Positions 27,165 to 35,972 of a DNA stretch of 64,000 nucleotides are shown here, in pieces. The notes beneath the pieces are model-generated. The model saw only the letters and a list, made by a program, of their open reading frames with translations. It made no database searches and was not told where the DNA came from. Position 1 is the stretch's first letter. Every line of letters begins with the position of its first letter. Position numbers and translations under genes: made by a program. The DNA comes from Sphingomonadales bacterium 39-57-19 (GTDB lineage: Bacteria > Pseudomonadota > Alphaproteobacteria > Sphingomonadales > Sphingomonadaceae), in contig NCJG01000002.1 in assembly GCA_002282385.1 (NCBI GenBank), positions 62,001-126,000 of the forward strand, read 5' to 3'.

Positions 27165-27271
27165 GCGCTGGTGTCCGAAGGTTGAACATTCTCGACGGCG
27201 TCCAAAACCGAGTGGCCGCATGCGGTGATGGCGCGTGCGGTAAATGGCAGGAACAATGTGATTTTACGCAT
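27161..27271 (-). CDS. Small putative lipoprotein or leader peptide coupled to the methyltransferase
   Basis: A 36-aa frame with an excellent ribosome site (AAGGAG, 8 bases before the ATG at 27271). The N-terminus is Arg-Lys followed by hydrophobic residues and a lipobox-like ITAC ending near residue 18, then about 18 polar residues. An arginine inside the hydrophobic stretch weakens the signal-peptide reading. Its stop overlaps the methyltransferase start. It may be a tiny lipoprotein or simply a coupling leader. Confidence 0.5.
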   Translation of the reverse strand: MRKITLFLPFTARAITACGHSVLDAVENVQPSDTSA

Positions 27272-27296
27272 GGGTCAATCTCCTTGTGTATCGTCG

Positions 27297-28538
27297 TTAT
27301 GATGCACTTCGGGAATGTAACTCAAGAGCAAATTGCAAGCTGTCCTTCGAACCTATTTTACCTAAGATTTTCGGAATTTTTTCTTTGAAGGGGAAAAAGC
27401 CCTTGGTCGCATGTGGCCAGAATTTCTCGTCCCAGCTTCGGCGGATTTGGACGAGCGGTATGCCTTCCTGTTCCAGGCGCGGAGCAAATTTGGCGAAAAG
27501 GTCAGCGACTGGACCCACCGGCGCGTAAGCGGTGATAATCTGTTCAGCGTCGGCTTGTTTTGCCTGTGCGGTCAAGGTTTCGATATCGAGTGTATCGAGA
27601 ATATCCGTAGGACATTGAAACGCATTGCTGACCCGTTCTGCCGCGTCACGTGACGCGCTTGCGACGAAACCCCGTGCATTGTCGCCCCATAAGGTAGTGG
27701 CATCGGCGGCGACAAATGCCGCCTTGATTGCCGCCGAAGGAGTAAAGAGCGACTCTGGGTGCAGGTCATCCGGCGTTACCAACAACAATGCCGGCTTTTG
27801 CCTGTCCCATTGCGCAGCGAACGGAATGGGACGCGGATTTGCGACGGTCAAATCAGGTGGGATTATAGCCTTCGTTGCCAGCCCTTTTGGTGCAAATCGC
27901 CCATTGGTATAGCGCGCGATATTGTCCGTTGTCGCAAGGTAGGTTTTGCCAGCGGTTTGCAGGCCAGCCACCCAGCGCCACGACAATGTGTTGCTCGCGG
28001 CGTCGGCGTCAACCAAGTGGCGCAGGAAAAAATCGGCACCTAGCGCCCATGGTAGGCGCAGTGTAAAAATCCAGATTGAGGCAAACCACATTCTTGCGTG
28101 ATTGTGCAGATAGCCCGTTTCGATAAGCTCGCGTGCCCAATCGTCAAAGCCTTCAATGCCGGTCTGCCCAGCCTCAGCGTTGCGGATTGCGCGCGCGTTC
28201 GGGAAACTATCGCGCTGCCGGTCGCGTTCTTCTTGAAACTGCGTCCACACCGACGGGCGCATTTCCAGCCAACCCTTCCAATAAGTGCGCCACAATATTT
28301 CCTGAATGAACTTTTCGGCTGCTGCCAGACTGTGCTGCTCCAGAACCGCTTGCACGACTTCTTGCTCGGTAATCATCCGATAGCGCAGATAAGGCGAGAG
28401 CTTGGATACAGCACTTGGCTGTTCTGGCCCCGGATCCGTGTTGCGGCCAAAGGCATAGTTCCGCGCCGCGCCGGGTATAAACTGGGCAAGGCGCGCGCGC
28501 CCGGCGTTCCGCGAGGCGGGGAAAATATCGTTCATCAT
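27297..28538 (-). CDS. Photolyase/cryptochrome-like FAD protein with permuted domain order
   Basis: A 413-aa protein (ATG at 28538, 3 bases after the DCC gene). The photolyase FAD-binding helical domain comes first: LSPYLRYRMITEQE (48-60), FIQEILWRTYWKGW (77-90), ETGYLHNHARMWFASIWIFTL (140-160), DADAASNTLSWRWVAGLQ (177-194). Residues about 240-410 form an alpha/beta-like region (PALLLVTPDDLHPESLF, AEQIITAYAPVGPVADL, WPHATKGFFPFKEKIPKIL) that may correspond to the antenna domain, which in ordinary photolyases is N-terminal. DNA repair versus light-sensing or other function cannot be settled. Confidence 0.82.
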   Translation of the reverse strand: MMNDIFPASRNAGRARLAQFIPGAARNYAFGRNTDPGPEQPSAVSKLSPYLRYRMITEQEVVQAVLEQHSLAAAEKFIQEILWRTYWKGWLEMRPSVWTQFQEERDRQRDSFPNARAIRNAEAGQTGIEGFDDWARELIETGYLHNHARMWFASIWIFTLRLPWALGADFFLRHLVDADAASNTLSWRWVAGLQTAGKTYLATTDNIARYTNGRFAPKGLATKAIIPPDLTVANPRPIPFAAQWDRQKPALLLVTPDDLHPESLFTPSAAIKAAFVAADATTLWGDNARGFVASASRDAAERVSNAFQCPTDILDTLDIETLTAQAKQADAEQIITAYAPVGPVADLFAKFAPRLEQEGIPLVQIRRSWDEKFWPHATKGFFPFKEKIPKILGKIGSKDSLQFALELHSRSAS

Positions 28539-28540
28539 TG

Positions 28541-28885
28541 TTATACCAGCAACTTTTGCAGCCGAGGACGGATTTTCAGGAAGCGGACATAAAGCCGCTC
28601 GAGTATTTCCAAAATAACGGGATTTCGCGCTAGCCAACCAAGCGGTTTAAGCAGGGGAATATGCCGCCACATGGCCGCAAATGCCGCAGCGCCCGATAAC
28701 ATCACCCCATTTTCACAGGCGTGAAGACGGTCAAGCATCAGCTGCCGGTCGAGCGGGCATATGGCCGTTTCTGGCGCAATATCTTGGAAGTCAATTTTCC
28801 GCTGCCAATCGAGACGCCGCATCAGCGCGATTTCACGAACACACAGCGGGCATGCGCCGTCATACCAGATGATGAGATTGAACAT
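28541..28885 (-). CDS. DCC family (DUF393) thiol-disulfide protein
   Basis: A 114-aa protein beginning with the family motif IIWYDGACPLCVREIALMRR, where the CxxC (Cys-Pro-Leu-Cys) sits near residue 12, and a middle DxxxE-type segment FQDIAPETAICPLDRQLML. The thioredoxin-like family is probably redox active; substrate unknown. It is directly followed by the photolyase-like gene, and the two are commonly neighbours. Confidence 0.88.
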   Translation of the reverse strand: MFNLIIWYDGACPLCVREIALMRRLDWQRKIDFQDIAPETAICPLDRQLMLDRLHACENGVMLSGAAAFAAMWRHIPLLKPLGWLARNPVILEILERLYVRFLKIRPRLQKLLV

Positions 28886-28947
28886 GCCTCTGTTTAGACG
28901 CGCCGCAAGGGGACGTCAGGCTGGGCATAATATGGTATAACAATGCC

Positions 28948-28976
28948 AAAAAAAGGGCGCCGTTGCCAGCGCCCTT
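28948..28976 (-). terminator. Rho-independent terminator of carD
   Basis: On the minus strand an 8-bp stem (AAGGGCGC/GCGCCCTT) with an 8-base loop runs into a T-run of seven, about 25 bases after the carD stop. Confidence 0.9.
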
Positions 28977-29000
28977 CTGAATTTCCGGTAAGGAAACGGG

Positions 29001-29528
29001 TTATTCCGCTTTTTCGTAATATTGCGGTGCCGCTTCATTCAGAATAGCCAAAATTTTCTGGAGAGCCGCTTTTTCGTCGGTCTTTTCCATTGCCGCGAGT
29101 TCGCGGGCCAAACGGCTTGATGCCGCTTCAAAAATCTGACGCTCCGAATAGCTCTGCTCTGGCTGGTCATCGGGGCGGAACAAGTCGCGGGTCACTTCGG
29201 CGATCGAAACGAGGTCGCCCGAGTTGATCTTCGCTTCATATTCCTGGGCACGGCGCGACCACATGGTGCGCTTTACCTTGGGCTTGCCGGTGAGCGTATG
29301 CATTGCTTCCTTGAGCGTTTTGTCGCTCGACAGCTTGCGCATACCAACGCCTTCGGCCTTGTTAAAAGGCACCCGAAGCGTCATTTTTTCTTTTTCAAAG
29401 CGCAGCACATAAAGCTGAAGCTGCATCCCTGCGATTTCGGAATCCTGAAGCTCGATTACGCGACCAACCCCGTGCTTGGGATAAACCACATAATCGCCTA
29501 CATCAAACATCGCCGCGTTGGACGTCAT
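29001..29528 (-). CDS. carD: CarD family transcription factor
   Basis: A 175-aa protein. The N-terminal RNA-polymerase-interacting Tudor-like domain starts FDVGDYVVYPKHGVGRVIELQ, and the C-terminal helical DNA-binding part contains VKRTMWSRRAQEYEAKINSGDL and DQPEQSYSERQIFEAASSRLARE. CarD stabilises open promoter complexes, in particular at rRNA promoters. It is monocistronic with its own terminator. Confidence 0.95.
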   Translation of the reverse strand: MTSNAAMFDVGDYVVYPKHGVGRVIELQDSEIAGMQLQLYVLRFEKEKMTLRVPFNKAEGVGMRKLSSDKTLKEAMHTLTGKPKVKRTMWSRRAQEYEAKINSGDLVSIAEVTRDLFRPDDQPEQSYSERQIFEAASSRLARELAAMEKTDEKAALQKILAILNEAAPQYYEKAE

Positions 29529-29736
29529 ATTTCGACCTTTCTGATTATTCGGGAGAATAAGCTCGCTGACAACATCTTGTTGTCCATAAGACAGTTGGCA
29601 TTCGTCCCTTACGTCATCATCCGCTCAATCCCATATTGGGAAGGCGGTTATCGACCATTTTTGGCCTGTCGGCGCGGAGTGTAACAGATTCGCCACAAAA
29701 GTTCAATGCTGCTGTACAGAGCGTCAATAGTGCGAC
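29529..29736. promoter_or_regulatory. carD upstream region
   Basis: No gene is seen in these 208 bases. They must hold the carD promoter on the minus strand; no element could be picked with confidence. Confidence 0.3.
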
Positions 29737-30255
29737 TTAAATTGCGCTTAATTTTCGCACGCGATCATCATGTTCGGCAAACACGGCATTGCTAATCGGC
29801 TTGATATCCGCCGAGTTCATCCAGCATAGGTCCATATGGCCCAGAACGCGGTCATCATGGCTTCTTATGGTGACCGGCAGGATGGGTTGATGATCGAGCT
29901 CATCGACCAAAACCGGATTGGACGGCACGCCCGTCCCCCATTTTTCGCCCCATTGGCGCAGCGCAATCATTGTGGGCAGCAAATCCAGCCCTTTTTCGGT
30001 CAGGCGATATTCCACTTTACGGCGGTCATCAGGGCAGGGCGTACGATGCAATATGCCGCTTTCGCTCAATCGGCTTAAACGGTTCGCCAATATGTTGCGC
30101 GCAATGCTGATTTCCGTAAGAAAATCTTCAAAATGGCGGATGCCATTGAAGGCCGCGCGCAAGATCATGAACGACCATCGTTCGCCCATAGCTTCCAAGG
30201 CTGTCGGTAGCCCACACTCGGTAATATCCTGTAGTGACTCGCGCAATTCGCCCAT
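29737..30255 (-). CDS. HxlR family transcriptional regulator
   Basis: A 172-aa protein with a typical HxlR winged helix: CGLPTALEAMGERWSFMILRAA, then GIRHFEDFLTEISIARNILANRLSRLSESGIL and the wing PCPDDRRKVEYRLTEKG. An extra C-terminal segment (about 110-172) may bind a ligand. It is divergent from a small secreted protein gene; direct repeats TTTAAGT-TTTAAGT in the gap (about 30308-30321) could be its site. Inducer unknown. Confidence 0.9.
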   Translation of the reverse strand: MGELRESLQDITECGLPTALEAMGERWSFMILRAAFNGIRHFEDFLTEISIARNILANRLSRLSESGILHRTPCPDDRRKVEYRLTEKGLDLLPTMIALRQWGEKWGTGVPSNPVLVDELDHQPILPVTIRSHDDRVLGHMDLCWMNSADIKPISNAVFAEHDDRVRKLSAI

Positions 30256-30424
30256 ATATTTGTCCTTTAACGCACAGCGTGAGCCGACCCGAAAAATTTT
30301 GCAACCCCATTTAAGTTTTAAGTTGCAAGTCGAAACCTAATCTAATAAGTAGCGATTCGCAACTGGTTTTCCAGAATCGCAAGACGAAGGTTGGGGACAA
30401 TAGCACCGGCCATCGTTGTGCTCG

Positions 30425-30439
30425 TTTAGCAAAGCTAAA
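30425..30439 (+). other. Hairpin directly before the ribosome site of the small secreted protein gene
   Basis: TTTAGCAAAGCTAAA (6-bp arms, 3-base loop) ends one base before the AGGATAAG ribosome site. It may stabilise the mRNA or influence translation. Confidence 0.4.
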
Positions 30440-30450
30440 AGGATAAGATT

Positions 30451-30789
30451 ATGACTCTCTCCCAAGTTTCCGCCCGTTTGGGCGCGCTCGCTGCCGCATC
30501 TGTTATCAGCGCCACACTTCTTTTCGGTGTTCCAACGCAGGCGCAAGCTGCAAGCAACGGTTCATATTACAAAATCGAATTGGCGCAGCCAGCCGCATCG
30601 AAGCAAGAATTGCTTCGTAGCGTAGTCGTAAAGTGCGAAGGCACTGCATGCCGCGCGCCAATGGCTTCGACTGCCGCAAAGAATATGTGTGTCAGTGTCG
30701 CCCGCAAATTGGGTTCAGTTTCTGCATTCACCGCTGGTGATCGCGTCTTTACAGCCGACGAAATCGCAGCCTGTAACGCTGGCGCTTAA
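30451..30789 (+). CDS. CC_3452-like small secreted protein
   Basis: A 112-aa protein with a signal peptide (LGALAAASVISATLLFGVPTQAQA, cleavage near residue 33). The mature part YYKIELAQPA, VVKCEGTACRAPMAS, KNMCVSVARKLGSVSAF and LAACNAG-like end carries four cysteines that could form two disulfides. This matches a small alphaproteobacterial family typified by Caulobacter CC_3452, function unknown. The gene is preceded by a hairpin and followed about 90 bases later by a strong terminator. Confidence 0.8.
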   Translation: MTLSQVSARLGALAAASVISATLLFGVPTQAQAASNGSYYKIELAQPAASKQELLRSVVVKCEGTACRAPMASTAAKNMCVSVARKLGSVSAFTAGDRVFTADEIAACNAGA

Positions 30790-30877
30790 TCGGCGAACCG
30801 CGCAATAAGCACATTCGGCTCTTCTCTCCTCCCAACTAACCCGCGACAATTTTATTGACGCTTTGAGCCGAGACAAC

Positions 30878-30936
30878 TGCACCGGAATATGGGCATACGC
30901 GAAACTTCGCGGACGCCATATTCCGGTGCATTTTTT
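30878..30936 (+). terminator. Long-stem terminator after the small secreted protein gene
   Basis: A perfect 15-bp stem (TGCACCGGAATATGG / CCATATTCCGGTGCA) encloses a second small hairpin (GCGAA/TTCGC) and is followed by TTTTTT. It lies 88 bases beyond the stop at 30789, so the 3' UTR is unusually long or a separate small RNA ends here. Confidence 0.9.
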
Positions 30937-31060
30937 GTTGGAGCAGGCGTTGTCACATGCGCCATGCACAAGCAGCCAGCGCATAATTTGTTGTTAAATC
31001 GACTATGTTTTTAAGTTTCTTGTTGCAACGCAGCGCAAAAGCCACATCTTGGAGGCTATG

Positions 31061-33151
31061 ATGCGGCAATATGAATTGGTTGAACGGGTGCGGGCCTATA
31101 TCCCGGATGTTGATGAGGATCGGCTTAACCGTGCCTATGTCTTTACGGTTCAGATGCATGGTGCGCAGAAACGGGCATCAGGCGACCCGTATTTCAGCCA
31201 TCCGGTCGAAGTCGCAGGACTGATGACGGACCTCAAAATGGATGAGGACACGATCATCACCGCGCTGCTCCACGACACGGTGGAAGACACGCTCACCTCA
31301 ATCGAAGATGTCGAAAGCCGCTTCGGTTCCGAAGTCGCCCGCTTGGTCGACGGCGTTACCAAGCTTTCGAAAATCGAGGCGCAAACCGAAGATGAACGCG
31401 CTGCCGAAAATTTGCGCAAATTCCTGCTCGCCATTTCCGATGATATCCGCGTTCTTTTGGTCAAGCTTGCGGATCGCCTGCACAATATGCGGACGCTGCA
31501 TTTCATCAAAAGCCCCGAAAAACGTCGTCGCATCGCCAAAGAAACGATGGATATCTATGCCCCGCTGGCGGAGCGGATTGGCATGTATGAATATATGCGC
31601 GAAATGCAGTTGCTCGCGTTCGAACAGCTGGAACCCGAAGCATATCAGACGATTACGGGTCGTCTGAAACAAATCCGCGAAAAGGCCGATGTTGAAATCG
31701 ACCAGATTAACCAAACCATCGCTTGGGAAATGGAGCAGGCCGGACTGAAAATCAAAATCTCCGGCCGTGAAAAGCATCCTTATTCGATCTGGAAAAAGAT
31801 GCAGGAACGCCATGTTGCGTTTGAGCAGCTGACGGATATCAACGCCTTTCGCGTGATAACCGAGACCACCGAAGACTGCTATCGCGCGCTGGGTGTGCTG
31901 CATCGTCGCTGGCAGATGGTGCCGGGGCGGTTCAAGGATTTCGTCTCAACGCCAAAGCGCAACGGATACAAATCGCTGCACACGACGATCATGTTCGCCA
32001 AAAATATGCGCGTCGAAGTCCAAATCCGCAGCGCCGAAATGCACCGAAGTTCGGAACATGGCTTCGCCGCGCACTGGGCCTACAAGCAAGCGGATAAGCC
32101 CGATGGGCAGGCTGCGTGGTTACGCGATCTCATCGAAATTCTTGAAACCAGCCAAGATGCCGAGGATATCCTCGAGAACACCCGCATGGCGATGTATCAG
32201 GACCGGATATTTGCCTTCACCCCAAAGGGCGCGCTGCATCAGCTGCCCAAGGGTTCAACGGTCGTTGATTTTGCGTATGCCGTGCATACCGATCTTGGCG
32301 ACAAGACCGTTGGCGCAAAAGTGAATGGGCGCCATGTCCCGTTGCGTGCGCAATTGAACAATGGCGATATGGTCGAAATCCTGAAATCCAAGGCGCAGGA
32401 ACCGCAGCAGACGTGGCTTAACTTCGTCACGACAGGTAAGGCGCGCGCTGCAATCCGGCGGCATGTACGGCACCGTGAACGCGATGAGCTGGTCGCGATT
32501 GGGCGTAAGCTTTATGAAGAAGTTGCTGCGCGTATGCCGGGCAAAATCGGCAAGAAAGCCTTAACGGCTGCGGTGAACCGGCTTAAGCTTGAAGACGAGG
32601 AAGAGCTGATGCATCGCATCGGCCTTGGCAAGATTAATGACCACGCCCTGATGGAGGCACTGGTGCCTGGTTTTGACGCGGATGGCATCACGCTTGATTT
32701 CCCAAGTCAAGAGCGCGCCATCTCCATACGCGGCCTTACGCCGGGCGTCGGTTACCACCTCGGCGAATGCTGCCACCCCATTCCGGGTGACCGGATCGTG
32801 GGGCTGAGGTTGCCGGGACAACCGGTTGAGGTGCACACGATCGAATGTGACCGCCTCGCTAACGGAGCCGACGCCGATTGGGTCGACTTGAGTTGGGGGC
32901 AGGGTAGCGATGGCGCGTCAGCGCGATTGCGCACGATCATTCACAATCGTCCCGGCACGCTGGGTGAAATTGCGGGTATTTTCGGCTATCACAAGGCGAA
33001 CATCATTAATTTGCGTTTAACCGCGCGCGACGCCGTGTTTCACACCTTTGAAATAGATTTGGAGGTGCATGATTTGCAGCACCTTATGCGGATAATATCT
33101 GCGCTTCGTGCGTCCGAGGCGGTGGCGACAGCAGACCGCGTGTACGATTAA
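31061..33151 (+). CDS. rsh: Bifunctional (p)ppGpp synthetase/hydrolase
   Basis: A 696-aa RelA/SpoT homologue. ATG 31061 is chosen because GGAGG lies 5 bases upstream; earlier in-frame codons at 31049 and 31058 overlap that site. The HD hydrolase domain (about 20-180) has HPVEVAG and LLHDTVEDT; the synthetase domain (about 220-340) has YSIWKKM and FKDFVSTPKRNGYKSLHT; TGS (about 390-450) and a C-terminal ACT domain (IIHNRPGTLGEIAGIF) follow. It makes and destroys the stringent-response alarmone. It converges on recX with a 4-base overlap. Confidence 0.97.
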   Translation: MRQYELVERVRAYIPDVDEDRLNRAYVFTVQMHGAQKRASGDPYFSHPVEVAGLMTDLKMDEDTIITALLHDTVEDTLTSIEDVESRFGSEVARLVDGVTKLSKIEAQTEDERAAENLRKFLLAISDDIRVLLVKLADRLHNMRTLHFIKSPEKRRRIAKETMDIYAPLAERIGMYEYMREMQLLAFEQLEPEAYQTITGRLKQIREKADVEIDQINQTIAWEMEQAGLKIKISGREKHPYSIWKKMQERHVAFEQLTDINAFRVITETTEDCYRALGVLHRRWQMVPGRFKDFVSTPKRNGYKSLHTTIMFAKNMRVEVQIRSAEMHRSSEHGFAAHWAYKQADKPDGQAAWLRDLIEILETSQDAEDILENTRMAMYQDRIFAFTPKGALHQLPKGSTVVDFAYAVHTDLGDKTVGAKVNGRHVPLRAQLNNGDMVEILKSKAQEPQQTWLNFVTTGKARAAIRRHVRHRERDELVAIGRKLYEEVAARMPGKIGKKALTAAVNRLKLEDEEELMHRIGLGKINDHALMEALVPGFDADGITLDFPSQERAISIRGLTPGVGYHLGECCHPIPGDRIVGLRLPGQPVEVHTIECDRLANGADADWVDLSWGQGSDGASARLRTIIHNRPGTLGEIAGIFGYHKANIINLRLTARDAVFHTFEIDLEVHDLQHLMRIISALRASEAVATADRVYD

Positions 33152-33684
33152 ACCCAGTCGCCAATTTCGGCCCCAGGTTCAGCATAGACAAAACGTTTGG
33201 CCAGTTCAAAACTGTGTCCAGCGCGCAAAAAGGCATTGAGTTGCTTATTGCGTTTCTCTGGCGTTGCAGCTTCTTGGGCAAATGGACCGATACGTTTGCG
33301 CCGCGCGAAGTTTTCTGCGGCGCTTAATGTGCTTTCTTCCATATGTGCTTTTGCCGGGATGGCATCCGCATCGCCAATGCCGCTGGCGCGCAAATCCTCG
33401 TTTAAGCGCCGTTCGCCATAGCCACGGCGCACAAATGACCGGCTTCGTGCCTCAGCAAATTGGGCGTCATTAATATAGCCGAGTGCGGCAAATTGTTCGA
33501 TCAGCATTGCGATATCCGCGCTGCGTTCCCCGTCCCACCGGCGCTCGCGAATTTTGCGGTTTAAATAGGTCCCGAGCTTTGCCTGTGTGGTTGCGTATTT
33601 GCCGACATAATGCAGCGCTAGCTGTCTCAGTCTCTCGTCATTTAACGGCGGAGCGGGTTTTTTGGCGGCGCGCGGGCTGTTCAC
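33148..33684 (-). CDS. recX: RecX family regulatory protein
   Basis: A 178-aa helical-repeat protein: ALHYVGKYATTQAKLGTYLNRKI, GYINDAQFAEARSRSFVRRGYGERRLNEDLRASGI and a third repeat ending in LAKRFVYA. RecX inhibits RecA filaments. recA is not in the window. Tail-to-tail with rsh, overlapping by 4 bases. Confidence 0.9.
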   Translation of the reverse strand: MNSPRAAKKPAPPLNDERLRQLALHYVGKYATTQAKLGTYLNRKIRERRWDGERSADIAMLIEQFAALGYINDAQFAEARSRSFVRRGYGERRLNEDLRASGIGDADAIPAKAHMEESTLSAAENFARRKRIGPFAQEAATPEKRNKQLNAFLRAGHSFELAKRFVYAEPGAEIGDWV

Positions 33685-33781
33685 GCCCTATTCTTGCCAC
33701 AGTCGGGTCGAAATTTGAACTGGTATCGACGCGTAATGGCTTAGGCTAACAATAAAATTCTGGGGCACCGCCCTATTTGCT

Positions 33782-35521
33782 ATGGGAAAAATTATGAGCG
33801 AACTCGTATCCACGCCAACGCAGGACAGTTTGCCACGTCGTTTTTCTGACTTTGCGACCTTAGGTGAGGCATTGGATTATGCCGCCCAAGGGCAGCGCGG
33901 GCTCAATTTCCACGACATGCGCGGCCAATTGGCACGTCCTTATTCCTATAGCGAAATGCGCGAAGACGCGCTGAACATGGCCTATCGCTTGATCAGCCAC
34001 GGTGTCCGTAAAGATGACCGCATTGCCTTGGTCGCGGAGACCGGTCCCGATTTTGCGGCCTTGTTTTTTGGCTGTGTATATGCCGGCGCATGGCCAGTGC
34101 CACTGCCATTGCCAACGTCATTTGGCGGCAAAGAAAGCTATGTGGACCAGCTGTCGGTGCAGTTGAAGAGCTGTGACCCCAAGATACTGTTCTTTCCAGC
34201 CGAACTCGCCGACATGGCCAATGATGCGGCACGCGCATGCAATGTCGAAGGCATTGATTGGGAGAGCTTCGGCGATCGCGTCGCGTTAAAGTCGGATCTT
34301 CCTTCGGCGCAGACCGACGAAATTTGCTATTTGCAATATTCTAGCGGCTCGACCCGTTTCCCGCATGGTGTGGCGGTTACGCATAATGCCCTGCTGAACA
34401 ATCTGTCGGCGCATTCGCATGGCATGGAATTGACGGCAAATGACCGCTGCGTGTCGTGGTTGCCCTGGTATCATGATATGGGCCTGGTCGGTTGTTTCCT
34501 GTCGCCGGTCGCAAACCAAGTTTCGACGGATTACATGAAAACCGAAGATTTTGCGCGTCGCCCGTTGGCGTGGCTTGATGTTATTAGCGCCGCGGATGGC
34601 ACGGTCATCAGCTACTCGCCCACTTTTGGCTATGACATTTGCGCGCGGCGGGTTTCCAGCCAGACGCAGGTCAATGATCGCTTCGATCTCGCAAAATGGC
34701 GGCTTGCAGGCAATGGTGCCGACATGATCCGTCCCGACGTGATGCAGGCGTTTGTCGATGCATTTGGCGATGCGGGTTTCAAGGCATCCTCTTTCCTTCC
34801 AAGCTATGGCTTGGCTGAAACAACCTTGGCGGTGTCCATCATGCCACCGGGCGAAGGTATTCAAGTTGAGCTTGTCGAAGAGACGGAACTAACGGGCCAT
34901 CCCGGTGCGCCGGATCGCCCAATCCGTTATCGTGCAATCGTTAACTGCGGCCGCGCTGTAAAAGACATGACCATCGAAATCCGCGACGAAAACCGCAAGC
35001 CACTTGCGGATAAGACGATCGGCAAAGTGTGGTGCACTGGACCTTCGTTGATGAAAGAATATTTCCGCGACCAGGAATCGACCGACGCTTGTCTGGTCGA
35101 CGGTTGGCTGGACACGGGCGACATGGGTTATCTGTCGAACGGCTACATTTATATTGTGGGCCGCGCCAAGGACATGATCATCATCAATGGTAAAAACCAT
35201 TGGCCACAGGATATTGAATGGGCGGTTGAACAACTGCCCGGATTTAAAGCTGGCGATATCGCGGCTTTCTCCGTGACGACGCCGGGCGGTGAGGAAACAC
35301 CTGCTGTGCTGGTTCAGTGCCGTACTACTGACGAAGCCGAGCGGGCAAAGCTGCGTGAGCAGATCCGCGACAAGGTTCGGTCGGTGACGGGAATGAACTG
35401 TGTCGTCGAATTGGTTCCGCCGCGGACATTGCCGCGGACCAGCTCAGGCAAAATGAGCCGGGCGAAAGCGCGCAATCTGTATCTGTCCGGTGAGATTCAG
35501 CCCTATTCAATCGCGGCTTAA
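33782..35521 (+). CDS. Fatty acyl-AMP ligase (FAAL)
   Basis: A 579-aa adenylate-forming enzyme. The AMP-binding loop is CYLQYSSGSTRFPHGVAVTH, then SWLPWYHDMGLVGCFLSPV, the A5-like LPSYGLAETTLAVS and the LDTGDMGYLSNGYIYIVGRAKDMIIINGKNHWPQDIE hinge region. The sequence between these fits the FAAL group, which activates fatty acids as acyl-AMP and loads them to carrier proteins rather than CoA. No PKS or carrier gene is adjacent. ATG at 33794 is an alternative start. Confidence 0.9.
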   Translation: MGKIMSELVSTPTQDSLPRRFSDFATLGEALDYAAQGQRGLNFHDMRGQLARPYSYSEMREDALNMAYRLISHGVRKDDRIALVAETGPDFAALFFGCVYAGAWPVPLPLPTSFGGKESYVDQLSVQLKSCDPKILFFPAELADMANDAARACNVEGIDWESFGDRVALKSDLPSAQTDEICYLQYSSGSTRFPHGVAVTHNALLNNLSAHSHGMELTANDRCVSWLPWYHDMGLVGCFLSPVANQVSTDYMKTEDFARRPLAWLDVISAADGTVISYSPTFGYDICARRVSSQTQVNDRFDLAKWRLAGNGADMIRPDVMQAFVDAFGDAGFKASSFLPSYGLAETTLAVSIMPPGEGIQVELVEETELTGHPGAPDRPIRYRAIVNCGRAVKDMTIEIRDENRKPLADKTIGKVWCTGPSLMKEYFRDQESTDACLVDGWLDTGDMGYLSNGYIYIVGRAKDMIIINGKNHWPQDIEWAVEQLPGFKAGDIAAFSVTTPGGEETPAVLVQCRTTDEAERAKLREQIRDKVRSVTGMNCVVELVPPRTLPRTSSGKMSRAKARNLYLSGEIQPYSIAA

Positions 35522-35661
35522 TTGTCTGTATCGCCGCGCCATTCTGAAGACGGCGGCGGCGTTACGGGTTCCTGATAATCTACCCAAACCGGTTTAAGGC
35601 CGTGAAGGATACCCTTGGGCAGCCCTAGAGCAGTTCGAGCACCTTTTCTTGGGGGCGGCAT
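35518..35661 (-). CDS. Small open frame behind arsC (47 codons)
   Basis: A 47-aa minus-strand frame starting inside the last codons of arsC and ending on the acyl-AMP ligase stop. The interior (LGLPKGILHGLKPVWVDYQE, about residues 12-31) looks more protein-like than chance because it has balanced composition and no obvious antisense bias. No ribosome site is clear. It could be a small protein translated by coupling to arsC. Confidence 0.35.
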   Translation of the reverse strand: MPPPRKGARTALGLPKGILHGLKPVWVDYQEPVTPPPSSEWRGDTDN

Positions 35662-35972
35662 AGCCGAACGCCTTTGTCGGTTTCCACAAATGGCCGTTCG
35701 ACCAGGATTGGGTGTTCAATCATATGGTCCAATATGCGATCGGCAGAAGCGCCATCGATCAAACCTAACTCTTCAGCGGGTGAACCACGGGTTCGCAGCG
35801 CTTCGCGTGGCGTAAGGCCTGCATCTTTGAACAATTGTTCAAGCTTTGCACGGGTAAATGGGTGCTTACGATATTCGATAATCTCGACCGTGACACCCGG
35901 GGTTTCCTGAAGGATGGCGAGGGTCTTGCGCGATGTCCCGCAATCGGGGTTGTGCCAGATTGTTGCGTGCAT
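35625..35972 (-). CDS. arsC: Arsenate reductase, glutaredoxin-type
   Basis: A 115-aa protein starting at ATG 35972 (MHATIWHNPDCGTSRKTL); an in-frame extension to 36068 is unlike the family. The catalytic Cys is in NPDCGTSR, and the arginines near RTRGSPAEEL and HPILVERPFVET fit ArsC, which reduces arsenate with glutathione and glutaredoxin. Some relatives have other roles, and no arsenite pump or ArsR is nearby. It is divergent from a siderophore receptor gene. Confidence 0.88.
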   Translation of the reverse strand: MHATIWHNPDCGTSRKTLAILQETPGVTVEIIEYRKHPFTRAKLEQLFKDAGLTPREALRTRGSPAEELGLIDGASADRILDHMIEHPILVERPFVETDKGVRLCRPQEKVLELL

